A stretch of 38,173 bases of DNA from Puniceicoccales bacterium (GCA_031280235.1 JAITHA010000080.1:1-38173); one strand, 5' to 3'. Positions 1-11,316 are shown, counted from the first letter of the stretch. Notes: generated by a model from the sequence alone, not told the origin. A program made the numbers and translations.

Positions 1-3000
1 GCTATCGGCAGCTGGATTTTGAACACCAAAGTATACGCCGCCTCCTATATCATTATAAATAAGCCCTCCATCCTGTGCCTGCGTAATGGCGGGATCATTG
101 ATCATCTCCACTGTGCCGATAAGGAAGAGGTAACTTCGGTGGTAAATTGTCCCTCCCAGGCCAAGGGTTTCGGTACCGCTTGCGCTCGTGCGTGAGCCGT
201 TGTTGGAAAACTGCAAAAGGGGCGCTGTGAGATACGTCCTCGCCGTGTAATCAGTATAAATCGCACCACCGCTGGTACTTTTATTTCCGGAGAAACTGAT
301 GAGCGTGTCTGAAGTTAATGTTATGATGGAATTGTCCATAAAGCCGGCGTATCCATTGTAGATTGCGCCGCCATGGCCTGCTGTATCGCCTGTTGATGCA
401 CCCGTTAAACTAGAATTGATGTTATTTTTAAACTCCAAAGCAGCTGGGCCGGCGTTAATCGTTAATTTGCCCTCACCAGCATTATAGATGGCGCCACCGT
501 GTCCGCTGAAAATGAAGTTGTCACTTATTTTCAGCGTTGTCGTGTCCGGGCTGTTATTGGTGATGGTGATTTCGCTATTCGCTCCGGTGTTATAGATGGC
601 ACCGCCATGGCCAGCAACAGCATTTATATTTCCCACAAAAAGCCCCACAGTCTCGCCGCTGCCATCTCGGAGATTGATGTTTATCTTGCCCCCAAGACCA
701 TTGTAAATAGCCCCTCCGTGCCCAGAGCTTCCAGACACTATATTTTGAGAAAACAACCCGTAACTGTTTGCCACCTTCAGATCAAGGGTTACCGTACCGT
801 TGTTGGTATTGTAGATGGCGCCGCCGCCACCATCCGCCGAAGCAAGATCTGCCCAGTTATTATAAAAAACGTAGTGGTTGTGCAAGGCTGTGCCACTGTA
901 GGTGACTGTGCCTGTGTTGTTGTAAATCACGCCACCACTGAGACCGCCATGGTTGGTATCAAAAGCGGCTCTTGAGACCGTCGCTCCCCAAGCCTCAAGC
1001 GTCACTGTAGAGCCAGCGCCGGTGTTATAAATAAAGCCACCTTTCCCAGCAGAACTTACTCGTGCACTGTTACCGTAAGCCACGCACTCTATGTTGGGCA
1101 AGCGAACCTCGACCACACCGCCGTTCAGGTTAGCGATAGCTCCGCCCAAATCGGCTGCATTCTGGGAAAAACCAGTCGTCCAAGTTTCTGGAGTGCCGGC
1201 CGGATAATTTGCCGTTTTGATGATAACCTTGGCATCAGGGCTCCCCGGAAGTGCCTCGTTATAGAGGAATCCGCCCGCATTTCCGGCTGATTTTGTGGCA
1301 ATATTCCAACTGGCAAATCCCGCTGTGTTTTCCACGATTATATTGACGGCAGACTGGAGCGTTGCAGAGCTTTGAACATTAGCAATCGCGCCACCATGTC
1401 GCGTAGCAAGGTTGTTATAAAAGATCGAAGCACCACTTAGGGATTTCAGACTTATATTGATCGTCGCATCGGTATTGTAGGCAAACCCACCTGATCCTGT
1501 GCCACTGTTGGATCCAGTATTGTTATATCCAGCACGATTGTTAGAAAAGAAGTTGGTACCGGCCAATGCCGCGTCAGACGTGATGTTTACTGTACTTTGT
1601 TTTCCAGAATTGTAAATAGCGCCACCGTCGCCCAAGCTGCTGTTAGAGAAGAACGGCACAGTCTTCACTTTAATGTCCACTGTACTGCCAGGGGAGGCAT
1701 TGGTGCTCACGTTTAAAATCGCGCCACCCGAGTTTGTGGCATAGTTGCTGTGGAAGGCGGAAATATTCGTCGCAAAATTGGAAGCATCCACCTTGATGTA
1801 GGCACCGAGATAATTGGCAATCGCCCCGCCAGCAAGAGCATGGTTGAGGTGGAATATGGGACTCGACTTTGCGACCAGCGGATCCGATGGCTCTATGATG
1901 ATCGAGGCATTTCCAGTGTTATAAATTGCTCCACCCATAGCGTCCGCTCCAGTGGCGCTATTTGAGAAGAAGGTGGTTTTGTTGTTTTCATAGGTGGTTA
2001 ACAGATGCATCTGACCCCCAGAGTTGAATATCGCGCCACCGCCGCGGCTCGCCTTATTGGACTCGAAAGAAGCTAGCAATCCTAAGGGAGCGGCCGGGTT
2101 GTCTCCTCTGGCAATCAGTCCTTGTTGGTTACGAATGGCGCCTCCAAAATCAGACAGTGCTTCGTTGTTCTTGAAAACAACTTGATTGCCCTTTTCAATA
2201 TCAAACAAAATGGTTCCTACATCATTGTAAATCGCACCTCCATCATCCGCCTTATTTGCTTCAAAGAGAAAAATCGCATTGCTCGAATTACATCCCATTG
2301 CAATGGTCCCCCCATTATATATCGCGCCACCAGCCGCAGCGATATTTGCCATGAAAGTGACGGGGGTACTATTTGTGACATCAATCGTTAATTGACTCAT
2401 GCCTTCGTTTAGTATAGCTCCACCACGGTATGTTGTTTCGTTTCCTTCAAAGAGAATTTCCCCTACAGGGCCACCTGCGCCTATGAAAAGTGTTCCGGCG
2501 TTGCGTATTGCCCCGCCACCGCCAGAGTAATCCGAGTTAAAACCTGCTTTGTTGTACTTCGCTACAAAGGAATTTCCTCGAAAAGACGCAGTACCGTCAT
2601 TGGATATGGCACCCCCAAAAACATCATCGCCGTGTAGCTTATTTCCGATAAGCACGGTATCCCCGGTAACAGTAAAGGTCGCTCCCGTGGCATTCCAGAG
2701 GCCTCCACCATGTCGCGACGCGGTGGAATATTCGACCGTGAAATTACCTCCGATGTCAAACTGCCACTCGTTGTATATCGTTCCGCCTGAATCCGATCCA
2801 TAAGCGCCTCGCGCCTTGAAGTCACCTCCAATGGACATGTGTGCATACTCCTCATTGTAAATAACACCGCCAATTCGAGCATCGCCTCCCAAAGTTTCAA
2901 AGGAGGATTCAATGATGACCATCCCATTCAGCACGTTGTAGATGGTTCCGCCATAACCCTTTGCGTGATTATATTGCCCATAGAAGGAACCTATCCGAAC

Positions 3001-6000
3001 CGCCCCAGACTCATTGAACAGAACGCCGCCTTTACTCATTGGAAGAGCATCTACACTGCTATAGTTGGCTGAGAGGGCACCGATGTTGATGACGCCGTTC
3101 GCCCCGTTGTAAATAACACCGCCGTCGATGCCAGCTTTGGAGGCTTCAGAAAGGACGCTTTGCAGGTGCATTCCACCCAAGTTGTATATTGCGCCGCCCC
3201 GATCGCTCGCCTCCACATTGTAAAAGGACAAGTGTTCGTGTGAGACAAATCTGGATTGAGACTGGACGTTTATCGCTCCGCCATCGACTGCGCCTTTTAT
3301 ATCTTCAAAGTAAAACTCATTACCTGTCAATACCACCGTGCTGTCGATGCCATGAAGGTAAAAAATTCCGCCGGGACTGCCGCTGCCAGGACGATGCCCG
3401 ATGAAGTCGACACGCAAATCACTCGTGATATGAGCTAGGGCCCTATCGCCGAAGTCCATCCGATGTGCCTTCGCGTTTTGTCCGTAGATCAGGAATGAAG
3501 TGGTGCCGAGACCTGGGTCGGCAAAGTGCAGGGTCGGCAAATTCGCATAGCCGGTGCTCAGCATATTTGTCACATCTGCCAAACTTGGCCCCCCTGTTCC
3601 GTAATTAAAATAAGCCTCAACCTGATATCTGGTGTCGGTACGGAAGTTGGCGCTCCCTATTCCACCATTGTCTTTAAAGTATACATTGGCAAGCCCAGTT
3701 CCGAGTTCGGCGAGGGAGGCAACTTTCAGGCGTCCGCTGTAGATTTCTATGCCCGCGGAAAAGCTGTTGGACGCCGTTCCTGTGAGATCGACAGTTCCGT
3801 TAAAAGCGGCTACGGTGCCGGTAGCACTGGAACCTGTCGCAGCGTTGTTTTTCACATCCGCGCCGAGATTGAGTCTCCCGTTGGAGGTACCTGCCGCAAG
3901 GGCAAAAGAACTCCCCGTGGGATCCGCAGTGATGCCACCGCCGCTGAATTTATATTCCGCGTTGGCGGTACCTGTGAAAAACAAGCCTGCCACCAATACG
4001 CCTTCTGGGCGGATGGAAATGTCAAATGTTCCCGCATTTGGAGACTCAAATACAGCGATGTCCCCGTGAAGGAACTTTTGATTGGTGGTGGTGGTGGCTC
4101 CGTATTGGTCCACCCAAGCAGCTGTGGTGGCATTCCAGTTGGCCGCCGGTGTGGTCATCTTGACAACACGGTTCGTGGCGCCTGCCATGGTCAAGGAAAT
4201 CGCGCCCGGGCTGATATCCAGACTCGTGACACCTGAATAGCGCGTGTTTGACAAAAGTTCCCCACGCAAATAAATCTCCGGGGCCAGTGTCGAGACGGAC
4301 CCCGGAGCCAGTGTTGTTCCATTGATGCCTTCGATAAGTTTATACGCGCCAGCTTGATGCGGCAGGGAGGTCAGCTCCAAAAGCGGACGATAGTGTTGGC
4401 CAGAGTCTCCCATATGTTGAAAACTTGTAACATAAACAGCATCCAGCTGGAGCAGTCCCTTAGCGTTGCCAGGGCTAGTTGTGCTGAGGTCAAAGGCCAA
4501 GCGGATATCGGCGTTCGAATAAAAATCAAACGTGTGCGCCACGATCTTGTTTCCATTGCCCAAGGAAAGTCCGCCGATTGACAACCTTGAGTTGGGGGCA
4601 AGGGCAAAACGACTGCCAGACAATTTCCCTAAGTCTATAATCCCTTGCTGCACTGTCTCGAGGTTTCCATCTATGTAATTCACCGCTTCGCCTTGACGGT
4701 AGAGATGCAGCGTTCCTCCTTGAACAGTGAAATCGCACGCGGCACTCGACAAGTCGTTTGTCCCCCCAAGCTTCCATGTTCCCCCGTCTGTTTTTGCGAT
4801 TGTCAATGCGTTCCCCGTGGTTGCCCTCATGGGGTCGCGCATGTCAACGACGGCACCAGGCGATGTACTGACACCCATCGTAATATCGCTCGCACCAGCA
4901 AAGAGTACGGAAATATTGTGGTACCCATGGGTAGCGTTTCCGCTGACATTCCCGCTGAAGAGGGTATGGCCGCTCCCCAATTTACTGGGATAGAAGAATG
5001 TCTGGATTGTTAGATTTGCCGTCGTCTCAATGCCCGCCCCGCGAATGGCCGCCTGCGGAGTTGCAGCCTTGAGCCCAGCGGTGTTGCCAATGATCTCAAT
5101 GGCATCTGTCAGTTTGAATTCGCGATCAGCGCTGGAACCACCCAGGAAAACGCCGCCTCCTCCGCCACCAGCGGAATTTTGAATGAAAGATGCGTTCGAG
5201 ATTTCCATGGAAATACCGGCCTGAAGTTCCGCGTAAAGGCCCCCTCCACTGCCATTGGCTGTATTTCCCCTGAAATAAGCGTTCGCCCCAAAGTTCAATT
5301 GCCCGTCTTGGGAGACGAACGCCCCGCCCCCGTCTTTCGAGGAATTCTGAAGAAAGGTCGCGCTGAGTCGGAGGTCCACTATTCCACGGGCGACGTAAAT
5401 TGCCCCACCACTTAAGCCTGAGGAATTATCGTTGAAGTCGGCGGTGCCCACGATCGTAAGCGTTTTGCCAGTCGCGTCATGGTAAATTGCTCCGCCAAAT
5501 TTCTCGGCGTAAGAGGCGTTGCCCCCTCGGTAGTAGTCGCCGAAGGTGGCATTCCCTTGTATGGTGAGTGTTCCGGCATTATAAATCGCTCCACCATTCC
5601 CATCAAAAGTTATGCCGCCTGTCGTCGCCGTATAGGCTTCATTTCGCAAAAAGGTGGCAGCTCCTGTGACGGTAAAAGAGCCGTTGGAGTCATTGTATAT
5701 CGCGCCGCCCTGAGCCGCGAAGTTTCGAGAGACATGAACCATGCCTGCATCATCCGCGCCATTCGAGGCGAAGGTCGCACTGCCGAGGGTAACGGTTCCG
5801 TTGTTGTAAATCCCCCCGCCCAGCGCAGAAGCCGAATTTCCGAAGAAACCGGCGTGCCCGGTTACCTCAAACTCGCTGTACGTGGAGTTATAAACGGCGC
5901 CACCGGAGCCAGTAGACACATTGGAACCGGCGTCCATGGCGCCTGCATGGTTGCCCGCGAATTCGGGTTCCGTTTGGGCGTCTCCGAAAACAACAGAATC

Positions 6001-6800
6001 CATTGTTATCTTCGAGACGTTCCCCGAAGTGCTGGCATTGTAAATTGCGCCACCATGCCCCTTCGCCCTGTTCCCGAGGAAACTAGCAACTCCCAAGTTT
6101 ATCACTCCCTTGCCTTCATTGAAAATGGCACCCCCTCTCTGTGTCACCGCGAAGCGCTCATCGTTCACCGTTGTATGATAACCGTTGCCGAAGGCCGTTC
6201 TTGTCCCAGTCTGTGGATCGTTGAAGGAAAGCCCAAAATTCACCTTCCCTTTAATTGTCAAGATAGGAGCGGGATCTCCAACATTGTATGGGCTATTACG
6301 TATGGCGCCACCTGTACCCATGGACTCAGCTCCTACATTTCCGACGAAGTTCACGATACTGGTATTGTCCGCCCTACCTAATGTAAGGTTTTTACCGTTG
6401 TAAATTGCGCCGCCGTGGCTGGCCTCATTTCCAACCACAAAGGCGTTTCCGTCCGGGGCGAAAATGACTTGGCCAAAATCAATTTTCGTGGTTCCGATGG
6501 AGAGAACCCCTCTGTTGTGTATTGCTCCGCCGTAGCTATTAACACCAGAGGCAATGTTGTCAACAAAAAGTGTAAATTGGTTGGATTCTTGAATTGTGAA
6601 ATCGCCAAAGTTATATAGGCCAGTACCGTTACCTTCATGTCTCAAGGTGCCTGTTGTCGGGTTGTAAAGCACGTTGCCGAAGCGAACGTCGCCATTTTTC
6701 ATGATCATTGTCCCGTTGTTCCACACGGCATCATTTTGGTTTTTTAAGAAATCAACGTTGCCATTAAAAGTGAATATTCCTGCTGTTTCGTTATAAATAG
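1..6800 (-). CDS. Continuation of the giant repeat adhesin in the -1 frame relative to 6791-9703; open to the window edge, so C-terminus and any beta-barrel are outside
   Basis: Manual reverse-complement translation, codon starts at positions divisible by 3: GGAIYNETAGIFTFNGNVDFLKNQNDAVWNNGTMIMKNGDVRFGNVLYN... through ...GGGVYFGVQNPAADS at position 1, with no stop codon. Missing from the ORF track, probably because its stop lies outside the window. Confidence 0.85.
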
Positions 6801-9703
6801 CCCCCCCCCTGCAGAGCCGCGTTATTAGAAAACATGCTGTACCCCGTAAGAGTCACAGTCCCACTGGAGTGAATCGCGCCACCTTGATTTGCTTGGTTGC
6901 CTGCACCTGTTATTCCTACTGCATCCTCTGCGCCAAAATTGATGAAAGGAGCGGTGAGTAGCAGGCTCCCTGTATTCTTAATTGCTCCACCATGATTACC
7001 TGCAGTACTGCCAAAAAAGCCAATAGCCTCGATGCCGAGGCCCCCGCCGCCGGCTGTAATTGCAAGGGTACCAACATTGTAAATAGCACCACCGCTTTCA
7101 ACCGCAGTGTTGCCGAAAATTCCGGAGAGAATACGCCCAAAGTAAACAGAAGCGTTACTCGTTATCGTAACATCTCCGTATGGGCCGTTGTAGATAGCGC
7201 CACCATCCTGCGTCGCTGTGTTGCCATAAAAACCCACCTCGCCGGTGCTGGTCTGCGTGATAGTAATCTTGCTGCCTGTTCCTGCATTATAAATCGCCCC
7301 GCCTATCTCTGCGGAGTTGCCTGTACCTGTCGCGCTTGTGCCGAAACGGATGCCGAGATAAGCGCTTGTTCCGGAATTAGCGATTTTGATCTCTCCACCT
7401 GCAGTGTTAGAAATGGCGCCCCCTTGTCCGCCTGGCCCTGTCACATTGTTCCGATAAAATCCCGTACTTTGGGTACTTGTGATATTTACCTTACCATCTA
7501 TTCCTGTATTGTAAATGGCGCCACCTGCAAGAAAAGCTTGGTTCCCAGTGCCCGTCGTAACGGTATCGCCAAAGAGAACTTGTGTCCCCTTTATATCAAC
7601 CGTCCCGCCATCGTTGTAAATAGCACCGCCAGCCCCGTCCGTCGCGACATTGCGATAAAAATTCCTCGCATAGTCTGTGGACATTTGAATAGTTCCGCCA
7701 ATGATATTATAAATAGCTCCACCATTTAGCTTGGCAGTGTTCCCAGAGGCCGCATTGGCGGTAGAGCCAAAATTGACCTCCTGCGTAAAGTCTACTACTC
7801 CAGCGGCATTCGCAATCGCCCCGCCGTTAGAGGAGGTCGATGCATTGCGATAAAAGGATGCAGTCGTCAAATTTACCTTACCATCTATTCCTGCATTGTA
7901 AATGGCGCCACCTGCAAGAAAAGCTTGGTTCCCAGTACCCGTCGTAGCAGCATCACCAAAGAGAACTTGTGTCCCCTTTATATCAACCGTCCCGCCATCG
8001 TTGTAAATAGCCCCACCAGCTCCTTCCATCGCGACATTGCGATAAAAATTCCTCGCATAGTTTGTGGACATTTTTATAGTTCCGCCAGTGATATTATAAA
8101 TAGCTCCACCATTTAGCTTGGCAGTGTTCCCAGAGGCCGCATGGGCGCTGGAACCAAAATTGAGCGCCCGCGTAAAGTCTATTTCTCCACCGACATTTGC
8201 AATCGCCCCGCCGTTAGAGGAGGTCGATACATTGCGAAAAAAGGATGCAGTCGTCAAAAAACTCACCAAGCTGGGCACGCCTATTCCTTCGTTGTAAATG
8301 GCGCCTCCATCCCCCGAAGCCGTATTTCCAGAGTCCTGATTGTTTTGCCCAAATGCAGCAGCGGCGGAGACAGTAATTCGGCCGCCGCCATCATTGTAAA
8401 TAGCACCACCCTCACCAGACGTGGCCACGTTACGGTGAAAATCTGCCGTCCTTAAACTAACCACCCCCCCTTCAGTGTTGTAGATGGCACCGCCGCTTGC
8501 TGCCGTGTTGCCCAAGGTCGAGCTACTGGAACCGAAGTGCGCTGTCCCCAAAATATTGAAACTGGCGTAATCTCCGTTGTAGATGGCACCGCCGTTACCG
8601 ACCAAGCTCGTATTGCCATAAAATTCGGTAGTGGACGTAGCATTCCCCAGAGTGGCGATGGAGCCAACACCAACATTGTAGATGGCTCCCCCTGACCCAG
8701 AGGAAGCCGTATTCCCTGATCCCGGAGTGATGTTGTGACCAAAACGCGAAGAGCCAAGGATGGTCAAGGCCGCCTGATCGCTGTTTTGAATCGCCCCGCC
8801 AGAAGCCGTTGCTGCGTTCCGGTGGAAAGTAACATCTTGCGCATTTGTTCCGAGAGTTAGGGAGCTACCATACCCATCGTTGACCACGGCACCACCATAC
8901 TGGGCGGTATTGCCAGAGCCGTCGGTCTCGGCATCGCCGAAGCTGACAATGTTGGCGATGGTGAGAGAACCTCCGCCCCAATTATAGATGGCACCACCGA
9001 AGCCCGCAACAGAGGCAGTCGCAGCATTGCCCCTAAAGTGGGTGATGCCGGATGAAACATAGGTGCCGTGGTTGGAGATGGCACCGCCCCTTGACGCATC
9101 GTTGTTGAGGAATTGGGTCACAACATGACTGCCAATAAGCACCTTTCCGAGATTGCTCACTGCGCTATCGAAGAAAGCACCACCCGGGGTATAGTTCTGG
9201 ATGATGAAGCTCCGAGTGGTCGTCCCAACGGTATCAAGCAAGAAGGCGGAGCCTGACAACACTGATACAGCAGCACCGTTTGAGCTCGTGGGGGCGATGA
9301 GGAGATTTGCACCAAGATGGATGGCCCCAGACTGGGACAAGCCAAAGAGGAGAGGCGAGGCGGAGGCTGCGCTAGTGTAGCTGAAATCGTCCTTGAGCAC
9401 GAGGACGGAAGCGATGTCGGCAGGTTCCGTTGCGGAGCTGGAAAACCGGATACTATCAGTTCCCCAAGTAAAAGGCATTGAGCTCGGAGGGGGGAGGTCA
9501 AGCGGGTCGCCCTGATGGAGGCTGTCCTGAGCATAATACCACGTCGCATTGCTCGGGACGCTATAGGTGGCCGCATACAACGGCGTCTGTGAGAAGACTC
9601 CGTGCACGGCAGCTGGAACACCGCATATCGCTAGCACGCGGGCAGCATGCAACACACTCAGGGATAGCCTAGCGCTATATCTCGTCTTTGTAGTAGGTGT
9701 CAT
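6791..9703 (-). CDS. N-terminal part of a giant Pmp-like/autotransporter-type repeat adhesin, terminated by a frameshift in a G9 tract; upstream alternative starts at 9787 (ATG) and 9817 (GTG)
   Basis: Signal-peptide-like N-terminus (MTPTTKTRYSARLSLSVLHAARVLAICGVPAAVHG...), then about 15 exact GGAIYN motifs and many variants (GGAISN, GGAIAN, GGAIQN) alternating with F(Y/H)RN / FG-type strands; ends ...NNAALQGGGYL* at the G9 tract. Confidence 0.85.
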   Translation of the reverse strand: MTPTTKTRYSARLSLSVLHAARVLAICGVPAAVHGVFSQTPLYAATYSVPSNATWYYAQDSLHQGDPLDLPPPSSMPFTWGTDSIRFSSSATEPADIASVLVLKDDFSYTSAASASPLLFGLSQSGAIHLGANLLIAPTSSNGAAVSVLSGSAFLLDTVGTTTRSFIIQNYTPGGAFFDSAVSNLGKVLIGSHVVTQFLNNDASRGGAISNHGTYVSSGITHFRGNAATASVAGFGGAIYNWGGGSLTIANIVSFGDAETDGSGNTAQYGGAVVNDGYGSSLTLGTNAQDVTFHRNAATASGGAIQNSDQAALTILGSSRFGHNITPGSGNTASSGSGGAIYNVGVGSIATLGNATSTTEFYGNTSLVGNGGAIYNGDYASFNILGTAHFGSSSSTLGNTAASGGAIYNTEGGVVSLRTADFHRNVATSGEGGAIYNDGGGRITVSAAAAFGQNNQDSGNTASGDGGAIYNEGIGVPSLVSFLTTASFFRNVSTSSNGGAIANVGGEIDFTRALNFGSSAHAASGNTAKLNGGAIYNITGGTIKMSTNYARNFYRNVAMEGAGGAIYNDGGTVDIKGTQVLFGDAATTGTGNQAFLAGGAIYNAGIDGKVNLTTASFYRNASTSSNGGAIANAAGVVDFTQEVNFGSTANAASGNTAKLNGGAIYNIIGGTIQMSTDYARNFYRNVATDGAGGAIYNDGGTVDIKGTQVLFGDTVTTGTGNQAFLAGGAIYNTGIDGKVNITSTQSTGFYRNNVTGPGGQGGAISNTAGGEIKIANSGTSAYLGIRFGTSATGTGNSAEIGGAIYNAGTGSKITITQTSTGEVGFYGNTATQDGGAIYNGPYGDVTITSNASVYFGRILSGIFGNTAVESGGAIYNVGTLAITAGGGGLGIEAIGFFGSTAGNHGGAIKNTGSLLLTAPFINFGAEDAVGITGAGNQANQGGAIHSSGTVTLTGYSMFSNNAALQGGGYL
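7484..8257 (-). repeat. Two tandem in-frame copies of a 387-bp (129-codon) unit within the giant adhesin gene
   Basis: Copy 1 7484-7870 and copy 2 7871-8257 both begin atttaccttaccatctattcctg and end ggatgcagtcgtcaa; roughly 90% identical by eye. Confidence 0.85.
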
Positions 9704-9925
9704 CTGGCAGGATGTATGTACGAGCTGCAGGATCAGGGGACGCGTGGATAATGACAAGCGTTTTTTTAGATTTTTTTTCAGGGGCATACCCTTGAAAAAT
9801 GGGGTGACGAAGTGCACCCCGCAAACGCTGGCGGATGCTCCTCCTGAAGCGCATGCGTTCGTTTCGCCGGCACGTACCTCACACGAGACAATCTTGCAGA
9901 GGGTGTCCTAGTTGGTGTGGGAGAG

Positions 9926-10060
9926 TCACGCAAAAATGCGAAGCTGGCAAAGGAAAGTGAAGCGTCGGGGAATGCGGGAAAATCTCACGCGAAGATGCTG
10001 AAGCTGGTAAGGAAGGTGTGACATGCTGGGTAGGACGGTTGACACGTTGGGTACGGACGG
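9926..10060. repeat. Two nested imperfect direct repeats upstream of the giant adhesin gene
   Basis: tcacgcaaaaatgcgaagctggcaaaggaaagtga (9926-9960) versus tcacgcgaagatgctgaagctggtaaggaaggtgtga (9985-10021); tgggtaggacgg (10027-10038) versus tgggtacggacgg (10048-10060). Confidence 0.6.
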
Positions 10061-10195
10061 TCTCGGCGAGAACGTCCATATCAAGGTGTGCGCAACACCA
10101 AACGCGGGGAGGTACCCGTCCTCGACGGAGTGGCGATTCCCGAGCGAGAGCGCCTACCCAGTGTGAACGTCCTGCCCGATTTTTTCCTCCAAAGA

Positions 10196-10885
10196 TTATT
10201 TCACGGCGCCGACGATGACAAAACGCTCTGTTTCATCGTTGGGGAAATTGGTTTTCAAAACAATGCGTGCCGTGATGGGCTTATCTGTGCTTCGAGGGAT
10301 AATGCTTATCCGATAGTCCCGTCCCCCGGGCTTGCTTGGTGGGTGGAGGGTGGCGTCGAAACTTTCGGCAGGGGTTATTTGCAAGCCTGTAATTTTCACG
10401 GAACGATCCTCCAAAACAATTTTTGCCTGAACTTGTTTCGCCGTCTTGGGCGCATTCTTTTTCCAGAGGACAAAGGCTGGCTTGAGAGTCAAGATTGCCG
10501 GGACTGTAGTTTGGAAAAAAGCCACGGTCTCTTTCCCGTCTGAGGTTTTGACGGTGATCGTCTTACGCTGGAAACCAATGCGTTCGCCCACGGTAAAAAC
10601 GAGGCGAATCTTTCCCTTTGCGTCAGGCGCGTAGCTCTCGGCGTCAGCAGTACCCACGGTGCAATCGCAACCCGTCTTGATGCTGGTAATCCGCAACTCG
10701 GGAATCGCGGCCTTTACACGAAAAGGTAGCTCGGCCTTGACCTCCACCTGACCCGCTTCGCACGGCGCGATTACCTGAGGAACATCGAAAACGATACCAG
10801 CCTTCAGCGCAGCGGGAGCCAGCAATAGCAGGGATGTGAGGAGAAACGCCAGCGGGTGCAACTTGGAGAAAGCATCAGTTTTCAT
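10196..10885 (-). CDS. DUF1573-domain secreted protein
   Basis: Signal peptide MKTDAFSKLHPLAFLLTSLLLLAPAALKAG and DUF1573-like ITSIKTGCDCTVGTAD motif; start overlaps the upstream MauE stop (ATGA). Confidence 0.75.
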   Translation of the reverse strand: MKTDAFSKLHPLAFLLTSLLLLAPAALKAGIVFDVPQVIAPCEAGQVEVKAELPFRVKAAIPELRITSIKTGCDCTVGTADAESYAPDAKGKIRLVFTVGERIGFQRKTITVKTSDGKETVAFFQTTVPAILTLKPAFVLWKKNAPKTAKQVQAKIVLEDRSVKITGLQITPAESFDATLHPPSKPGGRDYRISIIPRSTDKPITARIVLKTNFPNDETERFVIVGAVK

Positions 10886-11316
10886 TTCTTTTTTTTCGAC
10901 AGGGAAAGTAGTCCGAGCAAACCTAAATCGCGCGCCACGAGCCAAGGGTAATTGGCTGTTTCCGTGCCACCAAAACAGCCGCACTGAATGTCGAGTCCAC
11001 GCGCCCATGCGGCAATAATGGCCCCGAGAAAAATCACCAGCAGGAGAGCAATCATTTCCTGCGCCGCAGCTCGCAGCCACGGCACCCAGAGGGAAATACC
11101 GGCCACAAACTCGACCCAAGGGAGAAAAAGCGCTGCTGGCCACACGGCCCACTCTGGCAGGAGGCTGTAGCTCTCAACAGCGTTTTGCGTCTCCCCCATT
11201 TCAACCAGTTTGAAGATGGCCGCGACGACGAACACCCCCGTCAAAACAAGCCGTGCGAGAGGTCGCACAAACCCCATCCATTTTTCCCGGCGAATGCCGG
11301 GCTGAACCCTTTTCAT
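10882..11316 (-). CDS. MauE/DoxX-family redox-associated membrane protein
   Basis: About four TM helices (LVLTGVFVVAAIFKLVEMGETQNAVESYSLLP...) and C-terminal IQCGCFGG motif; start MKRVQPG. Confidence 0.7.
   Translation of the reverse strand: MKRVQPGIRREKWMGFVRPLARLVLTGVFVVAAIFKLVEMGETQNAVESYSLLPEWAVWPAALFLPWVEFVAGISLWVPWLRAAAQEMIALLLVIFLGAIIAAWARGLDIQCGCFGGTETANYPWLVARDLGLLGLLSLSKKKK

Noticed and set aside
499-6618. Many plus-strand ORFs (e.g. 3526-4236, 5479-6381) and short minus ORFs in other frames
   Set aside because: They are antisense or out-of-frame shadows of the continuous minus-strand repeat frame; translations are low-complexity and lack recognisable domains.
1-9703. Regular repeated motif (attgtaaat-agc-gccacc) considered as a CRISPR or noncoding repeat array
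   Set aside because: Repeats are degenerate, codon-phased, and encode GG(A/V/T)I(Y/F)N on the minus strand with variable spacing; no CRISPR-like identical repeats or cas genes.
6992-9911. Plus-strand ORFs such as 6992-7729, 7925-8116, 8141-8455
   Set aside because: Antisense to the GGAIYN repeats; their internal similarity only mirrors the repeats on the other strand.
9879-10079. 66-aa minus ORF upstream of the adhesin
   Set aside because: Covers the direct repeats; no start-site support or homology signature, treated as noncoding.
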